From NCBI GenBank assembly GCA_900314725.1, contig OMWJ01000007.1:32163-96162 (forward strand): a stretch of DNA of 64,000 nucleotides. Direction: 5' to 3'. Below the pieces are notes generated by a model. It was not told the origin of the DNA. It did not search any database and was given only the letters and a program-made list of their open reading frames with translations. A program made the position numbers and the translations under genes. Source of the stretch: an uncultured Bacteroidales bacterium (GTDB lineage: Bacteria > Bacteroidota > Bacteroidia > Bacteroidales > P3). Positions 51,220 to 63,340 of this stretch are shown piece by piece; within the stretch, counting starts at the first letter, position 1; each line of letters opens with the position of its first letter.

Positions 51220-51271
51220 AATAGAAGAATCTCCTTGAAAAGATTCAAGGAGTTTCTCTATTCTTTATTTG
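51220..51271 (+). terminator. Attenuator-like hairpin between rplL and rpoB
   Basis: A long imperfect stem (51220-51239 with 51244-51262, loop AAGA) is followed by CTTTATTTG. Its place matches the partial terminator that lowers rpoBC relative to ribosomal protein genes in E. coli. Confidence 0.8.
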
Positions 51272-51315
51272 TGTTTGTATTGAACTTATTTTTTAACCTT
51301 TAATTTTTTTAGACC

Positions 51316-54300
51316 TTGGCAAAAAATAAAAAACAACAGTTGGTAAGTTTCGCAACTGTAAAAAAATTTGAGTATTCAGACTTTTTGGATATTCAACTTA
51401 AGTCGTTTAGAGACTTTTTTCAATTAGAAACAGATTCAGAAAATAGGAAAAACGAAGGCTTATATAAAGTTTTTTCAGAGAATTTCCCTATAAGTGATGC
51501 AAGAAATAATTTCGTATTGGAGTTCTTGGATTATTTTATAGATTCTCCTCGCTATTCTATTCAAGAATGTATTGAACGAGGATTAACTTTTTCTGTTCCT
51601 TTAAAAGCAAAATTAAAACTTTATTGTACCGATGAAGATCATGAGGATTTTGAGACCATTATTCAAGATGTTTATCTTGGAATGATACCTTATATGACTC
51701 CAAAGGGTACATTTGTTATCAACGGAGCAGAGAGAGTTGTAGTATCTCAATTACATCGTTCTCCAGGAGTCTTTTTTGGTACTAATACACACGCTAATGG
51801 AATGCAATTGTATTCTGCTCGTATTATACCTTTCAAAGGATCTTGGATGGAGTTTACTACGGACATTAATAATGTGATGTATGCCTACATAGATCGTAAG
51901 AAGAAATTACCTATTACTACACTTTTGAGAGCAATAGGTTACGAAACAGATAGGGATATATTAGAAATATTTAATCTTGCAGAAGAAGTTAAAGTTACTA
52001 AATCAACAATAAAGAAATATATTGGGAAACGTTTAGCAGCAAGAGTTGTTCGTACATGGGTTGAGGACTTTGTTGATGAAGATATAGGCGAAGTTGTCTC
52101 TATAGAGAGAACTGAAGTTATAATAGATAGAGAAAAAATATTAGAAGAAGAAGATGCAAGTAAGATTTTAAATGCAGGTATAAAAACCATACTTGTTCAC
52201 AAAGATGATGTTTCTTCTGCTGATTACTCTATAATTTTTAATACTTTGCAAAAAGATACAGCTAATAATGCCAAGGAAGCTGTAGAATATATTTATAGAC
52301 AATTGCGTAGTGCTGAACCTCCTGATGAAGAAACAGCAAGAGGTATAATAGATAAATTGTTCTTTTCTGATAAGAGATATGACTTGGGCGATGTTGGTCG
52401 TTATAGAATCAATAAAAAGTTGGAACTAAAAGTAGATCCAAGTATAAAAGTTCTTACTAAAGAAGATATAATTTCTATTATCAAATATTTGATAGAACTT
52501 ATAAACTCTAAGGCAGACGTAGATGATATTGACCACTTGAGCAACCGTAGAGTTAGGACTGTAGGAGAACAATTATATGCACAATTCAATGTAGGTCTTG
52601 CACGTATGGCAAGAACTATAAAAGAAAGAATGAATGTAAGAGATAATGAAGTATTCTCTCCTACAGACTTGATTAATGCTAAGACATTGTCATCTGTTAT
52701 TAATTCTTTCTTTGGAACAAACCAATTATCTCAATTTATGGACCAAACCAATCCATTAACAGAAATCACTCACAAGAGAAGAATTTCTGCGTTGGGTCCT
52801 GGTGGTCTTTCAAGAGAGAGGGCTGGTTTCGAAGTTAGAGACGTACACTATACACACTATGGTCGTCTTTGTACAATAGAAACTCCAGAAGGACCAAATA
52901 TTGGTTTGATTTCTTCCTTAAGTGTATTTGCCAAAATAGATGAGTTAGGTTTTATTGCTACTCCTTATTACAAGGTTAATAAAGGAAAAGTTTTATTCAA
53001 TGAGAAACCTATTTACTTAACAGCTGAGGAAGAAGAAAATAAAATTGCTGCTCAAGCAACTACAAAAGTTGATAAGGACGGAACAATTTTAGATGAAAGG
53101 GTTAAGGCAAGAAAGCAAGCTGATTTCCCTATTGTTTCTCCTGAACAAGTAGATTTGATGGACGTAGCTCCAAATCAAATTGCCTCTATTGCTGCTTCAT
53201 TGATTCCATTCTTGGAGCATGATGATGCTAACCGTGCTTTGATGGGATCTAATATGATGCGTCAAGCTGTTCCTCTACTAAATCCAGAAATACCTTTGGT
53301 GGGTACAGGTATAGAACCATATGTGGCTAAAGATTCTCGAGTTCTTATAGCAGCAGAAGGTGATGGAATAGTAGATTTTGTAGATGCAAGAGAAATTTCT
53401 ATTATCTATGACAGAGAAGAGGATGAACGTTTAGTAAGTTTTGAAGATGATAGAAAGACTTATTATCTAACTAAGTTCCAAAAGACAAATGATGGTGGTT
53501 CAATCAACCTTAGACCTATAGTAAGAAAAGGAGATAAGGTACATAAAGGTCAAATTCTTTGTGAAGGTTATGCAACAAAAGACGGAATACTTTCATTGGG
53601 AAGAAACCTTCATGTTGCTTTCATGCCTTGGAAAGGATACAACTATGAGGATGCAATAGTTATTTCTGAAAAAGTTGTAAAGGAAGATTGGTTTACATCT
53701 GTTCATATAGAAGAGTTTATTACCGAGGTTAGGGAAACTAAGCGTGGAGATGAAGAGCTTACAAAAGACATTCCAAATGTAAGTCTTGATGCAACAAAAG
53801 ACTTAGATGAAAATGGAATGATTCGTATCGGAGCGACAGTAAAAGAAGGTGATATTTTGGTGGGAAAGATTACTCCTAAGGGAGAATCAGATCCAACACC
53901 AGAAGAAAAACTTCTTAGTGCTATATTCGGTGATAAGGCAGGTGATGTAAAGGATGCTTCATTGAAAGTTCCACCTTCTGTTTCAGGCGTAGTTATAAAC
54001 AAACAACTATTCACTCGTTTCAAGAAAGACAGAGAACTTAGAGCAAAGAATAAAGAAATAGTAAAGAGACTAACAGAAAACTTTGAAAACGATGCCAAAG
54101 AATTAAGGAAAAAACTTTTGAACAAATTGTTTATTATTCTTTCAGGTAAAGTTTCTAAAGGTGTATATTCAACATATAAGGAAGAACTTATTGCTCCAAA
54201 GGTTAAGTTTACACAAAAACTCTTGTCAGAGATAGATTACTCAGTAGTAAGTTATAATGATTGGACTTCTGATGCTAAGACTAATGAATTAGTAAAGAAG

Positions 54301-55122
54301 CTATTGAATAACTATAGTATTCTTATTCGTGATTTACGTGGAAAATTAGAAAGAGAAAAATTTGCTCAGACAATAGGCGATGATTTGCCAACAGGCATCA
54401 ATCAAATGGCTAAAATTTATCTTGCTAAAAAGCGTAAGTTGAAAGTTGGAGATAAGATGTCTGGACGTCACGGAAACAAAGGTATTGTAGCTAAGATAGT
54501 AAGAGAAGAGGATATGCCTTTCCTTGAGAATGGAAAGCCTGTTGATATAGTGCTTAATCCATTAGGTGTTCCTTCTCGTATGAATCTTGGTCAGATATTT
54601 GAAACTGTTTTGGGTTGGGCTGGACATGAATTAGGTCTAAGATTTGAAACTCCAATTTTCAATGGTGCAACATTAGATGATGTAAATGACTATATGCGTA
54701 AAGCAGGCCTGCCAGAAAATGGTAAGTGTTATCTTTATGATGGTGAGACAGGAGAAAGATTTGACCAACCTGCGACTGTAGGTTATGTATATATGCTTAA
54801 ACTTCACCATATGATAGATGATAAGATGCATGCTCGTAGCATAGGACCTTATTCTCTTATAACTCAACAGCCTTTAGGAGGTAAAGCACAATTCGGAGGT
54901 CAGCGTTTTGGAGAAATGGAGGTTTGGGCATTGGAAGCTTATGGCGCATCACATGTATTGCAAGAAATGCTAACTGTCAAATCTGATGATGTAACAGGAA
55001 GAGCAAAAGCGTATGAGGCTATTGTAAAAGGTGATAATATGCCTACTCCTGGAATTCCAGAATCATTCAATGTGTTGATACACGAATTAAGAGGTTTAAA
55101 TCTTGAGGTAACTTTTAATTAA
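51316..55122 (+). CDS. rpoB: RNA polymerase beta subunit
   Basis: The protein is 1268 residues. The conserved core is complete: the rifampicin region with [17 protein letters not shown] and [14 protein letters not shown], the [20 protein letters not shown] motif, [13 protein letters not shown] and the C-terminal [23 protein letters not shown]. No rifampicin-resistance change stands out. The start appears to be TTG at 51316 ([17 protein letters not shown]). There is no in-frame ATG upstream of the first conserved residues, so a rare start codon may limit its translation. Confidence 0.98.
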   Translation: MAKNKKQQLVSFATVKKFEYSDFLDIQLKSFRDFFQLETDSENRKNEGLYKVFSENFPISDARNNFVLEFLDYFIDSPRYSIQECIERGLTFSVPLKAKLKLYCTDEDHEDFETIIQDVYLGMIPYMTPKGTFVINGAERVVVSQLHRSPGVFFGTNTHANGMQLYSARIIPFKGSWMEFTTDINNVMYAYIDRKKKLPITTLLRAIGYETDRDILEIFNLAEEVKVTKSTIKKYIGKRLAARVVRTWVEDFVDEDIGEVVSIERTEVIIDREKILEEEDASKILNAGIKTILVHKDDVSSADYSIIFNTLQKDTANNAKEAVEYIYRQLRSAEPPDEETARGIIDKLFFSDKRYDLGDVGRYRINKKLELKVDPSIKVLTKEDIISIIKYLIELINSKADVDDIDHLSNRRVRTVGEQLYAQFNVGLARMARTIKERMNVRDNEVFSPTDLINAKTLSSVINSFFGTNQLSQFMDQTNPLTEITHKRRISALGPGGLSRERAGFEVRDVHYTHYGRLCTIETPEGPNIGLISSLSVFAKIDELGFIATPYYKVNKGKVLFNEKPIYLTAEEEENKIAAQATTKVDKDGTILDERVKARKQADFPIVSPEQVDLMDVAPNQIASIAASLIPFLEHDDANRALMGSNMMRQAVPLLNPEIPLVGTGIEPYVAKDSRVLIAAEGDGIVDFVDAREISIIYDREEDERLVSFEDDRKTYYLTKFQKTNDGGSINLRPIVRKGDKVHKGQILCEGYATKDGILSLGRNLHVAFMPWKGYNYEDAIVISEKVVKEDWFTSVHIEEFITEVRETKRGDEELTKDIPNVSLDATKDLDENGMIRIGATVKEGDILVGKITPKGESDPTPEEKLLSAIFGDKAGDVKDASLKVPPSVSGVVINKQLFTRFKKDRELRAKNKEIVKRLTENFENDAKELRKKLLNKLFIILSGKVSKGVYSTYKEELIAPKVKFTQKLLSEIDYSVVSYNDWTSDAKTNELVKKLLNNYSILIRDLRGKLEREKFAQTIGDDLPTGINQMAKIYLAKKRKLKVGDKMSGRHGNKGIVAKIVREEDMPFLENGKPVDIVLNPLGVPSRMNLGQIFETVLGWAGHELGLRFETPIFNGATLDDVNDYMRKAGLPENGKCYLYDGETGERFDQPATVGYVYMLKLHHMIDDKMHARSIGPYSLITQQPLGGKAQFGGQRFGEMEVWALEAYGASHVLQEMLTVKSDDVTGRAKAYEAIVKGDNMPTPGIPESFNVLIHELRGLNLEVTFN

Positions 55123-55147
55123 TTGTTTAAAAAGGAGAGATTAAAAT

Positions 55148-58100
55148 ATGGCAATAAATAATAGAGAAAGTAGTACTAATAGCGTATTTCGTAGTATGAC
55201 TATTAGCCTTGCCTCACCAGAGAGTATTCTACAACGCTCAAGGGGTGAGGTAACAAAACCTGAAACAATTAATTACAGAACATATAAACCAGAAAGGGAT
55301 GGTTTGTTCTGTGAAAGAATATTTGGACCTGTTAAGGATTGGGAATGTCATTGTGGTAAATATAAAAGAATAAGATATAAAGGTATTGTTTGTGATAGAT
55401 GTGGTGTTGAGGTTACAGAGAAGAAAGTCAGAAGAGAAAGAATGGGACACATTCAATTAGTTGTTCCAGTTGCTCATATATGGTTTTTCCGTTCTTTACC
55501 AAATAAGATTGGAGCTTTGTTAGGATTACAGAGCAAGAAATTGGATTCTGTTATCTACTATGAGAAATATATAGTTATTCAACCAGGAATTAAAGAGGCA
55601 GATGGTGTAAATCGTTTAGATCTTTTAACAGAAGAAGATTATACTGCAATATTAGACACTCTTCCTCCAGAGAATGCACTTTTGCCCGATGATGATCCAA
55701 ATAAGTTTATAGCAAGAATGGGGGCTGAGGCTTTGTATGAATTGCTAAAAAATATAGATTTGGATGAATTGTCTTACACTCTTAGGGATAAAGCTCACAA
55801 AGAGACTTCACAACAAAGAAAACACGAGGCATTGAAACGCCTTAACGTTGTTGAATCTTTCCGTGAAGCAAATGCAAAAATGGAGAATCGTCCTGAATGG
55901 ATGATAGTGAAGGTTGTTCCTGTTATTCCTCCAGATTTGCGTCCTTTAGTTCCATTGGATGGAGGTCGATTTGCTACATCAGACTTAAATGATTTATATC
56001 GTAGAGTTATAATAAGAAATAACCGTCTAAAACGTTTGGTTGAAATAAAGGCACCAGATGTTATCATGCGTAACGAAAAACGTATGTTACAAGAGGCTGT
56101 TGATTCATTATTTGATAATTCACGTAAGGCTGTTTCCGTTCGTTCAGATTCCAATAGAGCATTAAAATCACTTTCTGACAGTTTGAAAGGAAAGCAAGGA
56201 CGTTTCCGTCAAAATTTGTTAGGAAAGCGTGTTGATTATTCTGGCCGTTCAGTTATTGTTGTGGGTCCAGATTTGAAAATGCACGAATGTGGATTGCCAA
56301 AAGATATGGCAACAGAGTTATTTAAACCTTTTATTATAAGAAAAATTCTTGAAAGAGGTTTAGTTAAAACTGTTAAATCTGCGAAACGTATTGTTGATAG
56401 AAAAGATCCTGTAGTTATAGAAATATTGGAGAATATAGTTAAAGGACATCCTGTGCTTTTGAACCGTGCTCCGACTCTTCACCGTTTGGGTATACAAGCC
56501 TTCCAACCAAAATTGGTTGAAGGGAAGGCTATACGTTTGCACCCATTGGTTTGTACAGGTTTCAACGCTGACTTTGATGGAGACCAAATGGCTGTACACT
56601 TACCATTAGGTAATGCCGCTGTTTTGGAAGCACAATTGTTAATGCTTTCTTCTCATAATGTTTTGAATCCTGCAAATGGAGCTCCTATCACAGTTCCTTC
56701 TCAAGATATGATTTTAGGTCTTTACTATATGACCAAAGAAAGAAAATCTACAGAAGATATTGTTGTAAAGGGTGAAGGTAAATCATTTTATTCTTTTGAA
56801 GATGTTCAAATAGCATACAATGAAAAACGTGTTGATTTGCATGCTGGAATAACACTATATAAAAGTAACTTAGGCTATTCTCTTGCTACAGCAGTTTATT
56901 TTGATAAAAAAGAAGAAAAAGAAAAATCTTGTATAAAAGCAGGAGATAACTACTATACAGAAAAAGGAGTAAGATTAGATATTACAGACCAAGATATTGT
57001 TAGTGTAAAGAATGGTATTCATACAACAATTGGTCGTGTTCTATTTAATAGACTTGTTCCTGATAACTATGGTTACATCAACGTACTTATTAAGAAAAAT
57101 GTCCTTAGAGATATTATTGGCGATGTATTAAAAGATTGTGGTTCTGCTCGTACAGTTCAGTTCCTTGATGATATTAAAGATAAAGGTTACTATATGGCAT
57201 TCCGTGGAGGTCTTTCTTTCAACCTTGCTGATGTTATAGTTCCTGAAGAAAAAGTCAATATTATTAGCGATGCTGAGGGTAGAGTAGATGAGGTTGTAGG
57301 AAACTATCAAATGGGACTTATAACCAATAACGAACGTTATAACCAAGTCATAGATATTTGGACAGATGCAAACCGTAAGTTGGCTAATTATGTAATGCAG
57401 CACATGTCTGCTGACCGTCAAGGATTCAATGCTGTATATATGATGTTGGATTCTGGAGCAAGAGGTAGTAGAGAGCAGATTCGTCAGTTGTCTGGTATGC
57501 GTGGTTTGATGGCAAAACCACAGAAAGCAGGTTCTGGTGGTGCAGAAATTATTGAAAATCCTATTATTTCCAACTTCAAAGAAGGTCTTACAGTGTTAGA
57601 GTACTTTATCTCTACTCACGGTGCTCGTAAAGGTTTGGCGGATACAGCTCTTAAGACTGCTGACGCTGGTTACCTAACAAGACGTTTAGTGGATGTTGCT
57701 CATGATGTTATCATCAACGAAGAAGATTGTGGAACATTAAGGGGTATTCCAACGACTGCCTTGATAAGAAATGATGAAGTTGTTCAATCTCTTTATGATA
57801 GAATATTAGGACGAGTTACATTACATGATATTGTTCACCCTCAAACAGGAGAAATTATAGCAAGAGAAGGCGATGAATTGACAGAAGACATTTGTCAAAA
57901 GATAGAAGAATCTCCAATAGAAGAAGTTGAAATTCGTTCGGTTCTTACATGTGAATCAAAGCATGGCGTTTGTGCAAAATGTTATGGACGTAACCTTGCA
58001 ACAGGAAAGCTTGTTCAAAGAGGAGAAAGTGTTGGAGTTATCGCTGCACAAGCTATTGGAGAACCAGGAACTCAGCTTACTCTTCGTACATTCCACGTTG

Positions 58101-59599
58101 GAGGTGTTGCTGGTAATGCTGGTAATGTTTCTCAAATAGTTGTTAAAGACAAATGTGATGGTGTTCTTAGAATAGATGAGTTGCGTGATGTTCCTTATGT
58201 ATATACTGATAATTCTGGTGAAGAAAAACAATGCACAAGAGTTATAGGACGTTCTGCAGAAATGCACATTATTAATGAGGGGACAAAGAGCATACTTATG
58301 ACAGCTAATATTCCATACGGTGCATACTTGTTCTTTAATAATGGTGATAATGTCAGTGCAGACGATGTTATAGCAGAATGGGACCCATATAATGCTCCTA
58401 TTCTATCAGATGTTGCTGGTAAAGCAGTATTTGAGTCCATTGAAAAGGATGTTACTTTCCGTGAAGAATCAGATAATGAAACTGGTCTTAACGAAAGAAT
58501 AATCATAGAAACAAAACAAAAATCAAAGAATCCTTCTATCTCTATCGTAGATGCAAACGATGAAGTTATAAAAACATACGACATGCCTGTTGGAGCTCAC
58601 CTTGCAATAGAAGATGGCGATGAAATCAAAGCTGGAGATATTCTTGCTAATATTCCACGTTCTTCTGCAAAGGCTGGAGACATCACAGGAGGTCTTCCTC
58701 GTGTAACTGAATTGTTTGAAGCTCGTAATCCATCAGACCAAGCAGTTATTGCCGAGATAGATGGTGTAGTTTCCTTCAATAAGAAGTTAAAACGTGGAAA
58801 CCGTGAGATTATCATAACAGGTAAGACAGGAGAAAAGGTTTCATATCTTATACCTACTTCACGTCAAATTCTTGCACAAGAAAATGACTATGTTAAGGCA
58901 GGAACCACTCTTTCAGAAGGCGAAATAGCACCTGCAGATATTCTTAATGTTCTTGGACCTTTGGAAGTGCAGAAGTATATCGTAAATGAAGCACAAGACG
59001 TCTATCGTCTTCAAGGTGTTAAGATAAATGACAAACACTTTGAGGTTATAGTACGTCAGATGATGCGTAAGGTTGAAATAGATGATCCAGGAGATACTAA
59101 TTTCCTTGAAGGAGAAGCTATCAACAAGGTGGATTTCCAAGAGGAAAATGATAAAATCTATGGTAGAAAAGTTATTACTGATTGTGGAGATAGTACAGAA
59201 TACAAGAATGGTCAGATAATAACAGCACGTGAGCTTAGAGATGAAAATTCTTCTTTGAAACGTAGAGACCTTAGAATAATGGAATCAAGAGATGCTCAAC
59301 CTGCAACAGCACATCAAATACTACAAGGTATAACAAGAGCTTCTTTGCAAACAAAGAGTTTCCTTTCTGCTGCTTCTTTCCAAGAAACAACAAAGGTTCT
59401 TACAGAGGCTTCAATAAGTGCAAAGACAGACGACCTTATGGGTATGAAAGAAAACGTTCTTGTAGGACATCTTATTCCTGCTGGTACAGGTTTAAGAGAG
59501 TATCAAAATATTTTTGTAGCAAACAAAAAACAATTAGAAGAATTTACTCAATCTTCTCTTCAACCAGTAAAGCGTGGAAGAAAAGTTACATCTAAATAA
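55148..59599 (+). CDS. rpoC: RNA polymerase beta' subunit
   Basis: The protein is 1483 residues. The N-terminal zinc finger has C67, C69, C82 and C85 ([10 protein letters not shown] to VCDRCG). The catalytic triad motif is [12 protein letters not shown]. The second zinc site has [19 protein letters not shown], and the bridge-helix and trigger-loop region [19 protein letters not shown] is intact. It starts 25 bases after rpoB and ends in a strong terminator. Confidence 0.99.
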   Translation: MAINNRESSTNSVFRSMTISLASPESILQRSRGEVTKPETINYRTYKPERDGLFCERIFGPVKDWECHCGKYKRIRYKGIVCDRCGVEVTEKKVRRERMGHIQLVVPVAHIWFFRSLPNKIGALLGLQSKKLDSVIYYEKYIVIQPGIKEADGVNRLDLLTEEDYTAILDTLPPENALLPDDDPNKFIARMGAEALYELLKNIDLDELSYTLRDKAHKETSQQRKHEALKRLNVVESFREANAKMENRPEWMIVKVVPVIPPDLRPLVPLDGGRFATSDLNDLYRRVIIRNNRLKRLVEIKAPDVIMRNEKRMLQEAVDSLFDNSRKAVSVRSDSNRALKSLSDSLKGKQGRFRQNLLGKRVDYSGRSVIVVGPDLKMHECGLPKDMATELFKPFIIRKILERGLVKTVKSAKRIVDRKDPVVIEILENIVKGHPVLLNRAPTLHRLGIQAFQPKLVEGKAIRLHPLVCTGFNADFDGDQMAVHLPLGNAAVLEAQLLMLSSHNVLNPANGAPITVPSQDMILGLYYMTKERKSTEDIVVKGEGKSFYSFEDVQIAYNEKRVDLHAGITLYKSNLGYSLATAVYFDKKEEKEKSCIKAGDNYYTEKGVRLDITDQDIVSVKNGIHTTIGRVLFNRLVPDNYGYINVLIKKNVLRDIIGDVLKDCGSARTVQFLDDIKDKGYYMAFRGGLSFNLADVIVPEEKVNIISDAEGRVDEVVGNYQMGLITNNERYNQVIDIWTDANRKLANYVMQHMSADRQGFNAVYMMLDSGARGSREQIRQLSGMRGLMAKPQKAGSGGAEIIENPIISNFKEGLTVLEYFISTHGARKGLADTALKTADAGYLTRRLVDVAHDVIINEEDCGTLRGIPTTALIRNDEVVQSLYDRILGRVTLHDIVHPQTGEIIAREGDELTEDICQKIEESPIEEVEIRSVLTCESKHGVCAKCYGRNLATGKLVQRGESVGVIAAQAIGEPGTQLTLRTFHVGGVAGNAGNVSQIVVKDKCDGVLRIDELRDVPYVYTDNSGEEKQCTRVIGRSAEMHIINEGTKSILMTANIPYGAYLFFNNGDNVSADDVIAEWDPYNAPILSDVAGKAVFESIEKDVTFREESDNETGLNERIIIETKQKSKNPSISIVDANDEVIKTYDMPVGAHLAIEDGDEIKAGDILANIPRSSAKAGDITGGLPRVTELFEARNPSDQAVIAEIDGVVSFNKKLKRGNREIIITGKTGEKVSYLIPTSRQILAQENDYVKAGTTLSEGEIAPADILNVLGPLEVQKYIVNEAQDVYRLQGVKINDKHFEVIVRQMMRKVEIDDPGDTNFLEGEAINKVDFQEENDKIYGRKVITDCGDSTEYKNGQIITARELRDENSSLKRRDLRIMESRDAQPATAHQILQGITRASLQTKSFLSAASFQETTKVLTEASISAKTDDLMGMKENVLVGHLIPAGTGLREYQNIFVANKKQLEEFTQSSLQPVKRGRKVTSK

Positions 59600-59619
59600 T
59601 ATAAATTTATAGAGTGTTA

Positions 59620-59661
59620 ATGTAGTGCATAAAGATTTATTTACTATGCACTACATTTTTT
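59620..59661 (+). terminator. rpoBC terminator
   Basis: A 12-bp perfect stem (59620-59631 with 59645-59656) is followed by a run of T. It lies 20 bases after the rpoC stop. Confidence 0.9.
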
Positions 59662-59695
59662 AATAGATAAAGAAAAAACTAAAAATAAAACAACA

Positions 59696-59998
59696 ATGGA
59701 AGAAAAGAGAGAACAAAAATTAGATATAGAACTTAATGCAGAAATTGCACAAGGTGTTTATTCAAACTTTCAAATAGTACAACATTCACCATCGGAGTTC
59801 GTTGTTGATTTTCTTCAAGTAATGCCAGGAGTTCCTAAGGCACAAGTAAGAAGTCGTATAATACTTGCTCCTATGCATGCAAAAAAACTTCTATACGCTT
59901 TGCAAGATAATATATCTCGTTATGAAAAGACTAATGGTAAAATAACAGATAATACAGAAAACAACTATACTATTATTAATCCTTTAGGACAAGCATAA
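59696..59998 (+). CDS. DUF3467 protein
   Basis: The product is 100 residues. It carries DUF3467 hallmarks: GVYSNFQIVQHSPSEFVVDF near residue 22, then MPGVPKAQVRSRIILAPMHAKKLLYALQDNI. These small proteins are found beside rpoC in many Bacteroidota but have no established role. A link to transcription is suggested only by position, and here a terminator separates the two genes. Confidence 0.9.
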   Translation: MEEKREQKLDIELNAEIAQGVYSNFQIVQHSPSEFVVDFLQVMPGVPKAQVRSRIILAPMHAKKLLYALQDNISRYEKTNGKITDNTENNYTIINPLGQA

Positions 59999-60029
59999 AG
60001 CAAATTCCAAGAAAGTGAGTTTCCTTTCA

Positions 60030-60827
60030 GTGAAGCGAATATTATTTGTATTTTGCTTTGTTTTTTGTAGCATTGGTTTTACATATTCTAATGCTCAAAC
60101 AAAGTCTTATGCATACGTTACTTTAGACACAGTCCATTTAAAGCAAGATACATTGGACTGGTCTTTGGTTTTTTATATGCCACATAACAGCAAAGTCTCA
60201 TTTACTAATGAGCGGCCGGATTCTCTCAATAATGAAATATCTCTTTCTGTTGCGTGTGCTTTTACAGCAAGTAATCTTAAGGGAGTTGTTGGAGATTATG
60301 TTTGTAGGGGACGGCTATATTCAAATACAAGAGACGTAGAAACAGGCTTTTGTGTTATCTTAAAAGATACCATAATAATAGACTATCTTAACGATACGTC
60401 TCTTTTTTATAAGAACTTAGCAATAAAAAATAAAGGGGCTTACTTTCAACAGATGTTACTTTTGAAAGATGGCGATACTGTAGAATGTACCATTTTCCGC
60501 AAACAGAAACCAACATTCAGACGTTGCCTCGCTTGGTATAATGGAAGAGGTGTAGTAATAGAAAGTGTGGATAGACTTACTTTTGAAGACTTTGCTAATG
60601 CATTAAGAAAAGTGGGTATAAAGGATGCTATCTATTTAGACATGGGAACATGGAGTGATGGTTTTGTTCGTCTTAAAGACAAAACTATATTCTCTATAGG
60701 TCATCTTAAATACAATACTAAATACCAAACAAATTGGTTGCGTTATATTTATGAGCCATCAAAACAAAAGAAATCCTCCAAGGCTATTCGTACATCAAAC
60801 CAGCGTAAGCCTAAAAAGAAAAGGTAA
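60030..60827 (+). CDS. Exported protein, possibly related to phosphodiester glycosidases
   Basis: The product is about 265 residues with a signal peptide (RILFVFCFVFCSIGFTYSNA). No ATG is available, so the start is GTG, here 60030, with an alternative GTG at 60015. The segment from RRCLAWYNGRGVVIESVDRL through FANALRKVGIKDAIYLDMGTW resembles the C-terminal core of NAGPA-type phosphodiester glycosidases. That family places an Asp after a strand in a similar context. I am not certain of this. A basic tail (KKSSKAIRTSNQRKPKKKR) ends the protein. Confidence 0.65.
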   Translation: MKRILFVFCFVFCSIGFTYSNAQTKSYAYVTLDTVHLKQDTLDWSLVFYMPHNSKVSFTNERPDSLNNEISLSVACAFTASNLKGVVGDYVCRGRLYSNTRDVETGFCVILKDTIIIDYLNDTSLFYKNLAIKNKGAYFQQMLLLKDGDTVECTIFRKQKPTFRRCLAWYNGRGVVIESVDRLTFEDFANALRKVGIKDAIYLDMGTWSDGFVRLKDKTIFSIGHLKYNTKYQTNWLRYIYEPSKQKKSSKAIRTSNQRKPKKKR

Positions 60828-60859
60828 AACATTTTTACTGTATTGTTCAGATAATTTTG

Positions 60860-60867
60860 TAACTTTG
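60860..60867 (+). promoter_or_regulatory. -7 element TAACTTTG before the fucosidase gene
   Basis: TAACTTTG lies 24 bases before the ATG at 60891. Confidence 0.6.
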
Positions 60868-60890
60868 CACTTGTAAAAATAAGAGTGTAT

Positions 60891-62315
60891 ATGAAAAAAC
60901 TATTCACAATTATCGTTTTATTTTTTATTGTTCTTGTTTCATTTGCTCAGAGTAAGAGAACAATTACCAAAGCAGAACAACAGCCAGAGACTTCTCCTCT
61001 TATTGTTAATCGTATAAATGAGTGGCAAGATTTGAAGTTTGGCTTTTTTGCTCATTGGGGTATTTATGCAACGCAGCAGTTAGTAGAAAGTTGGTCTATT
61101 TGCAACGAAGAATGGATTGACAGAAAGGGAGCGGAATACGAGACTTATAAAAATTGGTATTGGGATTTGAACAAAAAGTTTAATCCTAAGAATTTTGATG
61201 CTAACAAATGGGCAGACGCAGCAAAAGACTGCGGAATGAAGTATTTTGTTTTTACAACTAAGCACCATGATGGTTTTTGTATGTATGATACTAAGCAGAC
61301 AGATTATTCTGTAGCAGGCAAGGATTGTCCTTATTCTCTAAACAAAAACAACGACATAGTAAAGCAAGTTGTGGATGCTTTCAGAAGCAGGGGCTTTTGG
61401 ACCGGATTGTATTTTTCAAAAGCAGATTGGCACAATCAAGATTATTGGTCTCCTTTGTGGGCAACGCCTGATAGAAACGTAAATTACAATATAGACAAAC
61501 ACCCAGAAAAATGGCAACGTTTTTGTGATTTTACCTACAAACAAATACAGGAGATAACTCATAACTATGGAGATATAGACATTCTTTGGCTTGATGGAGG
61601 ATGGATTCGTCCAGAATGGAGCATAACAGATGAAGAAGTTAAGTCTTGGCTTGGAGCATATAAAAGAGTACAAGATATTAATATGCCTTATTTAGCCAAG
61701 ATAGCAAGACAAGGGAACGAGGATATGATTATAGTTGATAGAAGTGTAGGTGGTAAGTATGAAAACTACCGAACTCCAGAGCAAACTGTCCCTGATGAGC
61801 CTTTGGATTATCCTTGGGAGACTTGTATGACGATGGGAGATAGTTGGTCATACGTTAAGAATGATAATTATAAATCAACTAATCAATTAATCCATATTCT
61901 TGTAGATGTTGTTTGTAAAGGCGGTAACTTCCTTTTGAATGTTGGTCCTGATGAAAATGGAAACCTACCAGAAGAAGCTTTAAAAAGAATGAAAGAGATT
62001 GGTGCTTGGATGAAAATTAACGGCAGTGCTATTTATAGTACTCGTCCAATTGCTCCATATAAAAGCAATAATATGTGTTTTACAGAAGGAAAAGACGGTA
62101 AAGTTTATGCTATAATACTGCTTTCTCAGGAAACGCAACTACAATCTTCTTATTCTTTTACATTTTCTAAAACTCTGAAAACAGGTTCAAAACAAATACT
62201 TGGCACAAAACTGAAGGCAAAAATAAGTAGAAAAGAATCTGAATATACTCTTACTATAAAACCGTCAGATATAAAGAAGATAAAAGAACATGATGCTTTG
62301 GTAATTGTTTTGTAG
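60891..62315 (+). CDS. Exported alpha-L-fucosidase, GH29
   Basis: The product is 474 residues. A signal peptide (LFTIIVLFFIVLVSFAQ) precedes a GH29 barrel. WQDLKFGFFAHWGIYA, FVFTTKHHDGFCMYDTKQTDYS and the nucleophile segment DILWLDGGW (Asp in WLDGGW) are present, followed by GKGGNFLLNVGPDENG-like sequence and a small beta domain. It should release fucose from host or dietary glycans in the periplasm or at the surface. A GDP-fucose synthase gene elsewhere in the window suggests fucose also enters surface glycans. The esterase gene follows one base after the stop. Confidence 0.94.
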   Translation: MKKLFTIIVLFFIVLVSFAQSKRTITKAEQQPETSPLIVNRINEWQDLKFGFFAHWGIYATQQLVESWSICNEEWIDRKGAEYETYKNWYWDLNKKFNPKNFDANKWADAAKDCGMKYFVFTTKHHDGFCMYDTKQTDYSVAGKDCPYSLNKNNDIVKQVVDAFRSRGFWTGLYFSKADWHNQDYWSPLWATPDRNVNYNIDKHPEKWQRFCDFTYKQIQEITHNYGDIDILWLDGGWIRPEWSITDEEVKSWLGAYKRVQDINMPYLAKIARQGNEDMIIVDRSVGGKYENYRTPEQTVPDEPLDYPWETCMTMGDSWSYVKNDNYKSTNQLIHILVDVVCKGGNFLLNVGPDENGNLPEEALKRMKEIGAWMKINGSAIYSTRPIAPYKSNNMCFTEGKDGKVYAIILLSQETQLQSSYSFTFSKTLKTGSKQILGTKLKAKISRKESEYTLTIKPSDIKKIKEHDALVIVL

Positions 62316-62316
62316 T

Positions 62317-63264
62317 ATGAATAGATGTCCTGATTTTAGAAATGCAAAAATTTTGCTGTTCTCGTTATTTCTTTTAGTTTTTATATCTCCGATTTATTCT
62401 CAGGGATATGTTAGGAACTTCTTTCATAACGACACAAGACGAGAGTATATCATTCATGTACCTAAAATAACGAATGCAGATTCTTCTTTTCCTGTATTTT
62501 TCTTTTTACATGGCTTAGGCGATAATATCAGACATTTAGATACTACCTTGAATTTTCAATCCATGGCAGATAAATACAAATGGATAATAGTCCTCCCTCA
62601 AGCTTTGGATTATGAAGAAGAGATACTTGGTAAGAGGATAATCTTGGGAACTATGTGGAATGCAGGGATGAAAGCCTCATGCTTTGGATTTCAACGAGAA
62701 CTTAATAGAGATGTAGATGATGTAGATTTTTTGATGAGTTTATATGAAACGATACATACTTACATACCCTACGCAAATGACAGTCTGTTTTTTGCAGGGT
62801 TCTCTATGGGAGGTTTTATGACACATCGTATGGCTGTTGAATACTCAGACAAGATAACAGCCTTTGCATCTATATCTGGTTTGCTATCTACTACATTAAA
62901 AAACAAAAAGCCAGCAAGTGCTGTAAATTTCTTGCAGATACATGGGACTAAAGATGAGATTGTAAGTCCAAAAGGGAAAACATCTATGCTCACAGGACGG
63001 CAGAATATAAAAATAGCATTGAGTTTGAATAAAACAATGTCTTTTTGGAAGCAAAACAATTCTTCCGATGAGCTTACCATAGATTCCTTGCAAAATAGAA
63101 TAAATGATAGTTTATCTTTTGTGCGGCATATTTACTCTTCAAAAAAAAATAATAAAAAGATAGAATATTTGGAAGTCATTGGTGGTAATCATACTTTATA
63201 TACAGATGTAGATAGTTTCGGTATAAATTATTTTGATTTCATATATGATTTTTTTGTCCATTAG
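62317..63264 (+). CDS. Exported alpha/beta-hydrolase esterase
   Basis: The product is about 315 residues. A signal peptide (ILLFSLFLLVFISPIYSQG) precedes a hydrolase of the poly(3-hydroxybutyrate) depolymerase/LpqC/feruloyl-esterase type. FFLHGLGDN is the oxyanion strand. GFSMGGF holds the nucleophile Ser, HGTKDEIVSP the acid and VIGGNHTLY the His. The partner fucosidase suggests de-esterification of a glycan, which is inference. The ATG at 62317 was chosen over an in-frame TTG inside the fucosidase gene. Confidence 0.9.
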   Translation: MNRCPDFRNAKILLFSLFLLVFISPIYSQGYVRNFFHNDTRREYIIHVPKITNADSSFPVFFFLHGLGDNIRHLDTTLNFQSMADKYKWIIVLPQALDYEEEILGKRIILGTMWNAGMKASCFGFQRELNRDVDDVDFLMSLYETIHTYIPYANDSLFFAGFSMGGFMTHRMAVEYSDKITAFASISGLLSTTLKNKKPASAVNFLQIHGTKDEIVSPKGKTSMLTGRQNIKIALSLNKTMSFWKQNNSSDELTIDSLQNRINDSLSFVRHIYSSKKNNKKIEYLEVIGGNHTLYTDVDSFGINYFDFIYDFFVH

Positions 63265-63340
63265 ATGACAACAAAAAAACTCTATTTTTCTACTTCTTTG
63301 AAAAACATCCAAATTTTATATACTTTTTTGAAGCAAGACT

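Noticed and set aside
54673..54867. Leftward open frames inside rpoB, and similar ones in rpoC
   Set aside because: They are antisense shadows of long, highly conserved genes with no independent promoters or family resemblance.
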